Position numbers and translations under genes: made by a program
Notes under the pieces: generated by a model
The model's input: the letters and a program-made list of their open reading frames with translations, nothing else
Databases searched by the model: none
Told to the model about the DNA's origin: nothing
Assembly (NCBI GenBank): GCA_027563935.2
Contig: CM050454.1
Span: 21,883,501 to 21,947,500 of the forward strand
Origin: Costus lasius
Taxonomy: Eukaryota; Streptophyta; Magnoliopsida; Zingiberales; Costaceae
Direction: 5' to 3'
Length of the DNA stretch: 64,000 nt
Shown: positions 54,548 through 64,000 of the stretch, one piece after another
Layout of the letters: each line of letters starts with the position of its first letter
Numbering within the stretch: position 1 is the stretch's first letter

Positions 54548-56497
54548 CTTTAGCAATTAGAATCCGATGTCGATGAAGGCGCCCAAGTGTTCGCCCTCTG
54601 CAGTCTCGCATACACGGATTCCTCAAGTTTTCTTCTTCCTCGCCCGGTGCTAGCCTCGGGAAGAAGATCCATGCCTTAGGAGAGTCCTCCAAGCAACTTT
54701 CGCCACCACCAAGATGTGATGCGCCAAGGAGATGGAAGGAGAAGGGAACACCGCAAGCCTTCTTGTTCCTTTGCGTCAAGGAAAGGAAGAGGAGAAAGAT
54801 GAAGCATGCTTGCGCCCTTGATGGAAGAAGAGGAGCTCTAAGCTCTCCAAGCCGTCGCCCTCTAATGCTTCACGCCTCCAAGGAATTAGCATCATCAAGA
54901 GAGGGGGCGGCAAGGGCTTATTTATAGGAGCAAGAGGCGGTTAGGGGAGAAAGGCAAGTGTTGACAATTAGGGCATGATTCTAGGAGATTATTTAATCAA
55001 ATATACTGATTAAATCTCTACTCCCATATGCGCCTAAGACTTGCCAAAGCAAGTATCAGCCATATGCGCCCATATCATGCCATATGAGGCATTAATCCCA
55101 TCTATGCGCCTAGACCTAGTCAAGGCAATATAATGGATTGCCTAATGTGGCTTGGGCACAAGTCCTAATCCAATTAGGACTCTAATTATGTTAATAATCA
55201 GCCCACAATTGTCAAACACAATCCAATCAATTATCTTGGGTGATTTATTCAAATCCAATTTGATTTAATCACCTAGGAGATACCAAACAAGGCATAGGCG
55301 CAAATCCTAGTCCAACTAGAATCCCATATGCGCCTATCCTATTAATTCATCCCCATTATACCCTTCAAGCCTCATAGCCCTTCAATACAACTTATTAGGA
55401 AGCCCAACTAAACAATGGGCCAAGCCCAAAGTCCATTATGCATGTTAACCAAGCTATTGGATCCAATCCAATTTAACCTATGGTCAAATGAGGTTAACCA
55501 TGGTTAGTTTGATCAATATGCCAAAAACGGAAGTTGGCTCCAATAAGTTTCTTCCATCTCATCAGGCCCATTGGCGCTGATGAAATCTCCCAAATAGATC
55601 CGAGTTATCCAATAACTCGATCTAAAGGCTAACCGATCAATATGAAAACTCGAGTATCAAGGTGTGCGACCCTGTAGGTTCCTCTAACGCTGGCAGTGCT
55701 AACCAAAGGTCATCACAAGCAGTGAGTGGCACCTAGCAGTGCATCGCTGCTACCCAGGTCATTGGAATGGATATCGACATCGACATCCCCATCATCGCAA
55801 CTAGGTACAGATGCATTACAGTCTCTTTGCCGAACTGATATCCGATTGGACAAGTGTGTCACCACTTGTTTTCACCCAATCACATGGTTATGACTAAATC
55901 AGGTTCTCACCTGGGTATGGCCATACACTTTCAGTCATAGAACCATAGAGGAGCTCCATGGATATCATGCTTCCCTAAGGAAGGGGCAAATCCTATGTCT
56001 GTCCATTGACCTTCTCATATGGGTCGTGACATGCTCAATGACAACCGTTATGACCTCTCAACTACGGCGAGGTGTTAGGTTGCATCAAAGCAAGTCCCTA
56101 ACCATATAGAATGGTCAATGACCTCAAGTCAAGGGATCAATGCATCTCCTGTCACTTATGAGGATAACTCATGACACCAAGTCATAGCCTCATAGCGGGT
56201 CTATCCAGTATATCCTCCAATGATATACCCATGTGTCTATGTTAGCACCACGTGCCTAACCAGCCCACATACCAGTCTCACAAGTACCATAGCTGTCCCA
56301 TATCCACTAAGGTACATCGACTGGGGATTATAGTTCGAGCACAGATCCAATCTGTCTCCAGGGACATTATCATGTAAGTACACAATCGCAGGTGTAGACA
56401 AACAATGATAACGACAATGCCAGAAAGATATATGAATATCAGAGTCAAGTAGTACAAAGATGGACCAAAACTAGGTCCTAGGGCATATACACCAACA
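54402..56497 (-). repeat. 5' LTR of copia E2
   Basis: 2096 bp, on the minus strand from TGTTGGTGTATATGCCC (56497) to GGGGTTTCCCAACA (54402). It matches the E1 LTR at both ends and the E3/E4 LTRs through the middle (GCTGATGAAATC, CCAATAACT, GTGTGCGACCCT). Confidence 0.92.
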
Positions 56498-57222
56498 AAC
56501 TTATTTATGGTTAAATCTGATGAGATTGATAAAGGTTTAAAATCTATAAACATTGATGAACCCCACTTTGATTTTGGTGATATTGTTGAAATTAATGCTA
56601 AGTCTTGTGTGGTTAACTCTCATTCTATTAATTCTGTTGTGAACATTGACAAATCTCATTATGATTTTTTTTTTATGATTCTGATTTTCACTCTTCTGAT
56701 GATGAATTATTTGTGGAAAGGTATGAAGGGACTGATTTTGAAAAATTTCACTCTGATCTTGATGATGATTTTGAAATTGATAAATTATTTGATGAAGTGC
56801 ATAAAGAACTTGAATATGATTTGAATTTTAAAAACACTGATGGATCTCATTCTGATGTTTTGCCCATATCCACTGTTCAATCTTCTGATTTTATTGAAAA
56901 TTTATGTTTTATTGAGGAATCTTATGCGAAAGAGAAAAATTATTTTGATGATCCAATGCTTATATATTTTTATCCAAGTCCTACTCTTATGTCAATTGAA
57001 AATATAAACTTGAAAAAAGGACTTATGATTTTGCTCATTGACAAATATAGGAAGATCATTGAAAATCTTAATTTTGACTTCCGCATTTTTGAGAAAGCCA
57101 CGGTGATTGTAATTTACATAAAATTCTGGATATTTGGATTAGTGGCTGAACTTTTTGGACAGCGGAAAAGGAGAAAATTGTTTGCTCTTTATTTTGGTAC
57201 TGATTCACTTGCTTCACCATGA
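56498..57222 (+). pseudogene. D1 gag-like ORF, C-terminal part
   Basis: Resumes at the equivalent of D2 62629 with a strongly acidic, Asp/Phe-rich segment (DEIDKGLKSINIDEPHFDFG). A run of ten T at about 56665-56674 puts the frame out; the downstream frame (ERYEGTDFEKFHSDLDDDFE ... AELFGQRKRRKLFALYFG) ends at TGA 57220-57222. Eight T would keep one frame. I recognise no domain in this half. Confidence 0.75.
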
Positions 57223-59717
57223 TTTTTGGTTTTGGTCAAGCTATGGACCTAAAATTAGCGCTTCTTGGGATGCAACCCAAGCATTATTACTTAGTTTAGT
57301 TGCTTTTATTTTACTTTATTTTTAGAATTAATTTTTCTTCTCTTTTTGCATGTAAAATCAATTTTTGCGCAAAATACGGCACTGCCGTAATAATTTTTAC
57401 GGTGCCGTAATTTCACCGTTTTCTTTCCCGAGAGTTTTAGTGTTTTACGACACTACCGTAACCATGTTTACGGTACCATATTTCCTATATAATTTGACCT
57501 GACAATTTGTGTCAATTATGGCACTTCCGTAAAGAACATTACGCCCGTAATTTTTGAACTACTTTCTGCTTATCCGAGTAGGTGTTTTCTCGCTGCGATT
57601 TTAAGAATCTGGATCACAAAAATTTTTGATCTTTGGAACCATCACGAAATACTCATCTTTGTCTATCATCTGGATATTTTTTCTAAATTTTAAAGTCCAT
57701 GGATCATTCTAAAACCCATAGCAACTTTTCGATTCTGATACATTTCTGCAGCAGTTTTCTTTTGACTAATCTGTTTAGCACTTTTGCTGCAACTTTTTAA
57801 GATGCTTTAATGACTTGAAACCCTGATTTTTCACTTGGAATATAAAGAACATATGTTGTTCTATCTTGTGGATTAATTGTTTTCAAGAAAATATTTTCTG
57901 ATCATTCTAGGAAACATAGCAACTTTTCGAATATGAATAACTTTTGTGCAGTTTTTGCAGTTTTGTAATCTGAGTAGCCTTCTTTCTGCTAATGCCTTAA
58001 ATTCCTGACAGATTTTGATCCTTTGATTTTCATACGTCTGAAAAGAACATATCTTATTCCACAACTTGGTTTTGTCCATTTTCTATTTGGATCATTAAAT
58101 ATTATTCTAGGGTATGGCTACTTTTCATAAAAAAATTTAAAAACTGCACTGTTTGCTTTCTACCTGTTATTGCTTCTTCTGCCTCCAGATCTAGAAATCT
58201 TCAAAAGCAACTATCTTCCACCTCTAGCTACCACTGCATCTGCCTCTGACATCACTGTTTCCAGCCGTCGACACTGGATTATATCATCAGCAGACTCTTA
58301 CTTCTTCTACTACCTCTATTTCCATTTATTTGATTTATTTATGCAGCAGGCTCTTTATTAGTGACTGATTTTTTTTATCTATGCAGTCCTATCTCTTGCA
58401 TCCACCAGCCGACGATCTCACCTCCAGGACTGTGATTTCTAGTAGGCCACTATAGATTACTCACTCTACTGTCGGCACCATCACCATCATTGCTAGCAGC
58501 TTTTCAGCTAGCCTCTGTTCACCCTCTGCTTCTCAGCTGCATCAGCTTTTTCCACCGGGATCCTCTTCAGACCTCTGGCGACATCTCTGATTCTCCATTG
58601 AGAGAATTATTTTTATCATTATTATTTTTGAGACTATTTTCAGACTGAGCCTTATGTACCCTAAATTGTGCAGGTAAAATTTTCAAAAGGTACATCTTTG
58701 AACCTTGCAGCATCTGCCCCGACACTATTTTTATACTGAGCCTTATGTATTTTCGGTCAGAGCTTGCTATATTGTTTTGTGAGTATTGTTTGCACTTTCT
58801 AGTGATTATTTTATTTGATTTGATTATCTACACTTTTTCTTCTCCTCAAAATTCTATCACTTTACACCCTTTGCATTGTTTGAGCCTTATGTGATTACAC
58901 AGATCTATCACTTTACACCTCATTACTGTTTGGATTTAATGTTTCACATTCTTTTACAGAGATGTGTGAATTTTTCTATGATAATGCATGCCTATGAATG
59001 GAAATATACCTATTATGCTCAATTTATTTCTTCAATATATATCTACTTGTTGAAATTCTTCATTGATTGATGCATAAGGTTTTTGGGTGGGTATGTTGTT
59101 TGATGAATGCAATCTAAGGATGAAGCATCTTACTTGAATAAAATGAGCATATGAGAGTAATTTTTGAATTGATGTCAATTGATTAACCTAGTTGATGTTT
59201 AGTCTATTCTACTATTTGTTGGGAAGGAAGATTTCAAGATCCACAAAAATAGTGAGAGACTCCCCTACTTGGCACTATGTAAAATTGACAGCGGTACCGA
59301 AGATAAGAGTGGAAGTCCAAATAAGAAGTGTGTATCTATGTGGTTACATGCCATCAAAAAGACATAAAAAAAAGGGAGAGAAAAGAAAAAAAATTGTGTG
59401 GGAAAAGATTTTGGATATCGTATTCCTGTAAACAAAGGTAAGATAGATTTAAACTGAAAATTGGGTGAATTTATGAGACTGAGATTCTGTTTATTATGCG
59501 AGTTGCGGAGTTTTATTCGATCAAAGCTGTGAATCTTAAAGACTAAATTCAGAGGATGATGTATTTATCTGAAATTTTGTGTAAAAAGTTAGTGGAAAAT
59601 TTCATGAGTGATTATATTTTAGAAATTTATTTTTCATGAAAAGACATATTTTCCATAGTAGAGTTCTTTATTCTATCTATTTGCTTGAGGACAAGCAAAG
59701 TTTGAGCCTTATGTGTT
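57223..59717 (+). other. D1 3' untranslated region
   Basis: About 2.5 kb without a supported gene. It starts with the post-ORF box TTGGGATGCAACCCAAG (about 57266; D2 has the intact GGGAGGCAACCCAAG). A second palindrome cluster follows at 57374-57560 (ATACGGCACTGCCGTAA, TTACGGTGCCGTAA). Pyrimidine-rich sequence follows. Near its end TTGAGGACAAGCAAAG (about 59687), common just upstream of the 3' LTR in plant Tat/Athila gypsy elements, precedes the LTR. Confidence 0.7.
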
Positions 59718-61596
59718 TGATGACACCGAAATTTATAGTAAATTTCATGCCATTTTATATATTTTTTCGTGTCATATTTATGAACTTTTGCTTGTTTTTA
59801 ACCATTATTTGTTAAATATCACGGAATCTACACAATTTCTTATTTTTCATGAATTTTAGGTAAAAAGTGCTATATTTTGATGGATTTTAAAGGATTCGAG
59901 CACAACAATGGATTCCAGACATCAAAACGAAGTCACACGTCAAATTTCAGGAGAATCAGAGCTTCATAGCAAATTACGGAACCCCCGTAATGGATTTTAT
60001 GGTACTGTAATTCCACCACAGAATTACGATACAGCCGTAATCCCTGAGAGGTGCCGCAATTTGGGATGATTTTGACCAGAGAATTTCGTGAGATTATGGC
60101 ACCGCCGCAACAATCTTTACAGTGCCGTAATGCCAGATGATTTTCCACCCGAGAGATTTCCAGAATTACGGCACTGCCGTAATGATCTTTACGGGCCGTA
60201 TTTTGGTCCATAAACATACAGAAGCAAATACGGCATGGCCATAAATATTTTTACGGGTCATAATCTTGACAAATACTTCACAGAGCCAAAATTACGGCAC
60301 TGCCGTAATATTCATTAATTTCATTCAAAAACGCGATTTTTACGAGTCCAAATTTTGTGCGGACCATATCTTTTGATCCAGACCTCCAAATTGAGATCCG
60401 AAAGATGTTGAGGACTCATCCTTAAGAGAAGAAGACACACGAACTGAAAGAAAGAATTTTGATCTAGTATCGAAGGAGCAATTGACAGAGAGGCGGTTAG
60501 TGTTTGGCCTCGCGCTGAGAGGCATAGAGGGCACCTCTCACCGCAATTTTTACACAGAAGCTTCGTTCGGAGGTGGAGAGGACATACCAGAAGTTTCAAA
60601 GAAAAAGGATCTCAGTCGAGAGAGAAATCAACAAAGGAGCGTCACCGGCACTGTTCGTCCCAGATTACAGCCGTAATCACTATTACGGCCGTACCATAAT
60701 TTGTTCTCTCCCTCTGTTTTGATTTCCTACACCATGGATTATTGTACCTCTTCTTCCATGCACACTTAAGCACTTTTTGGGACATGGGGTGTAATCCCCC
60801 TTGATTTTTAATTATTAGATAACTTTTTACCTTCGTTAGAATAGTTTTATTATGATGATTCTACTTATGTGATTGTTTGTCTTTGATTCTCCATAGATTG
60901 ATGTTATTATTCATGTTTTAGAGTTCTCGCAATAAGGACTGAAAGGTGACTTGCTTGAGAACTTGGAACCCTAGAATTGCATGTTATGAACTCTCTTAGG
61001 TTAGTTCTTAATTATTTGATTTTAGTGATCTTATTGCCATGATGATAATTTAAATCTAGGGTTGAGTCGAGTTGTCAAACGTGGAGATCTTACATGAAAG
61101 TGAGGATCAGAACGTTGGAGAACCATAAGTAGAACTTGTGTTGAGTCTCGTATCACGAAAGTGATCCTTGAGATTCCATTTGAGACAATCAACTTAGAAT
61201 TCGGATGCACGAAAGTGATCTTTGAATTCTTTGATTGATGATTTACTTATCATTAGCCTGGGATAGATCTTGCGTGAAAGCGAGGATTGGTCCCTGCATG
61301 ATTGTCTACACGAAAGTGAGATGATCCCTTTATGAAGTAAATTAAGTCTTTATCATGATAAGATTAGTCTGGCGATCTTTATTTATGTCTAGTCATTAGA
61401 ATCAAGGAGGATGAAACCCTAGTCCCAGTTTATCTCTCTCTGATCATCTTTTAGCATACTTTTCTGCATAGTTTACTTCCATCATATTCGGCTTGCTTAG
61501 CTAGTGAGAAAACATCTATTTGGTACTTAACATGTAGGTCTCTGTGGTTCGATATTTTTATTACTTCAAAGTATCCGTGCACTTGCGGAAATAACA
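59718..61596 (+). repeat. LTR shared by D1 (3') and D2 (5')
   Basis: 1879 bp, TGATGACACC to ACTTGCGGAAATAACA. It follows D1 internal sequence and is itself followed by a PBS and D2 internal sequence, so a single LTR separates two internal regions. It carries the palindrome array (59975-60310, perfect copies at 60166-60182 and 60292-60308) and lacks the 10 bp ACGGTACCGT present in the D1 5' LTR at 40481-40490. Confidence 0.92.
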
Positions 61597-61602
61597 AGTT
61601 TT

Positions 61603-61620
61603 TGGCGCCGTTGCCGGGGA
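61603..61620 (+). other. Primer binding site (tRNA-Asp) of D2
   Basis: TGGCGCCGTTGCCGGGGA. A second PBS-like copy, TGGCGCCGTTGCTAGGGA, follows at 61666-61683. Confidence 0.88.
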
Positions 61621-61920
61621 TTAGTCCTAGGTACACGCCAAACAACTTGGGATACAATAAGTTTTTGGCGCCGTTGCTAGGGACCTTAGTTTTGTTAATA
61701 TCAAAATAATTGTTAGTATTTCTAGACTAGGTTTTATTTGTTTTAGATCTAACTTTTCTTTTCTTTTTGCAGGTTTTGAATTTTCAGAAGTTGTGACAGA
61801 ACTGAGATTTTCTAAAATTTGTGAATTTGCTTGTGTTTTATATTTTCTGTTTTTTTATATATTCTGAGAAAAAAAATTTGGTGTTGGATTATCTTTCTGT
61901 TCTTGATAGATTTGATAAAT

Positions 61921-63352
61921 ATGTTTTTTCATCACAATCCATGGGCATCTCAAGGAAGTAAGGTATACATGCCACAAGGTCAGCATGAAGATGATTCACG
62001 ATGCACTCTTGCAGACATATTGAAATTACACACTATTCCTTCTATTAGATGCAATATCTGTAAATGTAATGATCATTATGCTTATGAATGTCAATTTAGA
62101 AATCATGCAAATCACAATTTACCATGTTATCAAGATGATTATTATTATCCTAGTTGGGAAAATCAATATTCTTTTTATGATGATTGCTCTGATCATGTTT
62201 CTGAACCATACTTTGAGGACACTGAGGAATCTAGGTTAGAATCCATGCTTGAAAAATTCATGACAAATCAAAACAAAATCATGACAAATAGAAGTAAAGA
62301 AATTGAAGATCTTAAGGGAATAATTGGTCAGCTTGCTTCTCAAGTAGAATCTTTAACTGCTGATTCTGAAATTTTTGAAACCCAATTAGCACAACAAGCA
62401 TGTTTATTTGAGTTTGAAACTGAAGAAATTAATTTAGAAAAATCCCCCTCTGATCATGATTGTTTTGAGATTGAGCCTTATGTGGATATTAGTGCATCTC
62501 ACTCTGATTTTGATGACTATAAATCTGATTTATTTGATAATTTATTTGTTGAAAAGTTTGAAAAAATTGATTCTAAAAAATCTGCTCTTGATTCTAGTGA
62601 TAGTTTTGAAATTGATTCTTTTGATGAAAACTTATTTATGGTTAAATCTGATAAGATTGATAAAGGTTTAAAATCTACAAACATTGATGAACCCCACTTT
62701 GATTTTGGTGATATTGTTGAAATTAATGCTAAGTCTTGTGTGGTTAACTCTCATTCTATTAATTCTGTTGTGAACATTGACAAATCTCATTATGATTTTT
62801 TTTTATGATTCTGATTTTCACTCTTCTGATGATGAATTATTTGTGGAAAGGTATGAAGGGACTGATTTTGAAAAATTTCACTCTGATCTTGATGATGATT
62901 TTGAAATTGATAAATTATTTGATGAAGTGCATAAAGAACTTGAATATGATTTGAATTTTAAATACACTGATGGATCTCATTCTGATGTTTTGCCCATATC
63001 CACTGTTCAATCTTCTGATTTTATTGAAAATTTATGTTTTATTGAGGAATCTTATGTGAAAGAGAAAAATTATTTTGATGATCCAATGCTTATATATTTT
63101 TATCCAAGTCCTACTCTTATGTCAATTGAAAATATAAACTTGAAAAAAGGACTTATGATTTTGCTCATTGACAAATATAGGATGATCATTGAAAATCTTA
63201 ATTTTGACTTCCGCATTTTTGAGAAAGCCACGGTGATTGTAATTTATATAAAATTCTGGATATTTGGATTAGTGGCTGAACTTTTTGGACAGCGGAAAAG
63301 GAGAAAATTGTTTGCTCTTTATTTTGGTACTGATTCACTTGCTTCACCATGA
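61921..63352 (+). pseudogene. D2 gag-like ORF, split by a T-run frameshift
   Basis: From ATG 61921 (MFFHHNPWASQGSKVYMPQG) it has a CCHC zinc knuckle at residues 44-57 (C44, C47, H52, C57), an aromatic- and acid-rich stretch (DDYYYPSWENQYSFYDD), a helical segment with coiled-coil character (KFMTNQNKIMTNRSKEIED and following) and long acidic repeats rich in Asp, Phe and Ser (DSFEIDSFDENLF and similar). A run of nine T at about 62797-62805 ends this frame at TGA 62806-62808. The remainder lies in the frame ending at 63352 (ERYEGTDFEKFHSDL ... FALYFGTDSLASP). I would call it a nucleocapsid-like protein of a non-autonomous gypsy element. A start upstream at 61831 is in frame, but that stretch looks like untranslated, T-rich leader. 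Confidence 0.75.
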
Positions 63353-64000
63353 TTTTTGGTTTTGGTCAAGCTATGGACCTAAAATTAGCACTTCTTGGGA
63401 GGCAACCCAAGCATTATTACTTAGTTTAGTTGCTTTTATTTTACTTTATTTTTAGAATTAATTTTTCTTCTCTTTTTGCAGGTAAAATCAATTTTTGCGC
63501 AAAATACGGCACTGCCGTAATAATTTTTACGGTGCCGTAATTTCACCGTTTTCTTTCCCGAGAGTTTTAGTGTTTTACGATACTACCGTAACCATGTTTA
63601 CGGTACCATATTTCCTATATAATTTGACCTGAGAATTTGTGTCAATTATGGCACTGCCGTAAAGAACATTACGCCCGTAATTTTTGAACTACTTTCTGCT
63701 TATCCGAGTAGGTGTTTTCTCGCTGCGATTTTAAGAATCTGGATCACAAAAATTTTTGATCTTTGGCACCATCACGAAGTACTCATCTTTGTCTATCATC
63801 TGGATATTTTTTCTAAATTTTAAAGTCCATGGATCATTCTTAAACCCATAGCAACTTTTCGATTCTGATAAATTTCTGCAGCAGTTTTCTTTTGACTAAT
63901 CTGTTTAGCACTTTTGCTGCAACTTTTTAAGATGCTTTAATGACTTGAAACCCTGATTTTTCACTTGGAATATAAAGAACATATGTTGTTCTATCTTGTG
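63353..64000 (+). other. D2 3' untranslated region (start)
   Basis: Contains GGGAGGCAACCCAAG (about 63397), a palindrome cluster (ATACGGCACTGCCGTAA at 63504-63520, TTACGGTGCCGTAA, TGGCACTGCCGTAA) and sequence matching D1 57223-57890. No gene seen. Confidence 0.75.

Larger units (their letters stand above)
52014..56497 (-). mobile_element. Ty1/copia element E2, 5' part, minus strand
   Basis: On the minus strand: LTR (56497-54402), PBS, leader and gag (from 52699), cut at 52014 by E4. The remaining gag, pol and 3' LTR were lost in the deletion at about 42277-42295. On the right it meets D1 internal sequence at 56498; AACTT (56498-56502) fits the target as seen in D2 at 62629-62633. Confidence 0.88.
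39882..61596 (+). mobile_element. Gypsy D1 (gag-only, tRNA-Asp primed), interrupted
   Basis: LTR 39882-41770, internal 41771-42277, then foreign elements (about 42292-56497), internal 56498-59717 and LTR 59718-61596. Comparison with D2 shows that 525 bp of D internal sequence (equivalent to 62104-62628) are missing between the two parts. The internal region carries only a gag-like ORF with a zinc knuckle and no protease, RT or integrase, so it is a non-autonomous element of the gag-containing LARD/TR-GAG type. Confidence 0.85.
61597..64000 (+). mobile_element. Gypsy D2 (gag-only), 5' part, running off the window
   Basis: PBS, leader, uninterrupted gag-like ORF and the start of the 3' untranslated region. 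It continues beyond 64000 and parallels D1 57223 onward. No pol domain is present in the visible part, nor in the corresponding part of D1 that reaches the LTR. Confidence 0.87.

Overview
The window is angiosperm (flowering-plant) nuclear heterochromatin made almost entirely of LTR retrotransposons stacked inside one another. I found no host gene, no rRNA or tRNA gene and no prokaryotic signal. The evidence for a plant genome is Ty1/copia gag-pols primed from tRNA-Met, a Ty3/gypsy Athila-like element with an extra ORF after pol, a tRNA-Asp-primed gag-only gypsy family, and many solo LTRs. The species cannot be named from this sequence.

Families (names are mine). Copia A has a ~1.7 kb LTR beginning TGTTGGGGTATGCCC: elements A1, A2, A3, LTR A4 and solo LTR A5; element C is a diverged relative. 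Copia E has a 1.8-2.2 kb LTR beginning TGTTGGTGTATATGCCC: E1, E2, solo LTR E3, LTR fragment E4. Gypsy G1 is an old Athila-like host element with pol and a downstream ORF. Gypsy D has a ~1.85 kb LTR beginning TGATGACACC, carries a gag-like ORF but no pol: D1, D2, solo LTR D3.

Layout. At the left, LTR A4 (minus, 1-1648) lies in A3 (minus, to 6325), which lies in the leader of E1 (plus, to 11973), which lies in the RNase H region of G1. In the centre, G1 integrase (11974-13419, resuming at 33908) is split by solo LTR E3 (13420-33907), which is split by A2 (13833-32088), whose gag is split by the intact element A1 (17792-26883). All three of these insertions have perfect 5-bp target duplications (CAGGG, GATTC, ATACC). 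G1 then continues with two more solo LTRs, D3 in integrase (34145-35979) and A5 in the downstream ORF (37443-39121), until D1 starts at 39882. At the right, D1 is interrupted by E2 (minus), E4 and C (plus). One deletion with a templated filler at about 42277-42295 removed the left flanks of all three insertions. D1 ends in an LTR (59718-61596) that also serves as the 5' LTR of D2, which runs off the window, so D1 and D2 form a tandem LTR-internal-LTR-internal array.

Function. Only A1 looks close to autonomous: a continuous 1294-codon gag-pol, two 1701-bp LTRs differing at under ten sites by eye, a PBS, a PPT and a TSD. The most notable structure is a likely 1.8-2.0 kb leader intron in the copia A and C elements. 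A start codon near the 3' end of the LTR (ATG-GCN-NNG followed by GT) joins in frame to an acceptor (TTGTAG) just upstream of gag. In element C the usual gag ATG is absent, so this upstream ATG may be the functional start. Other unusual structures are palindrome-bearing tandem arrays with 60-70 bp spacing in both gypsy families, a duplicated PBS in D, and stop codons that mostly look like C-to-T changes.
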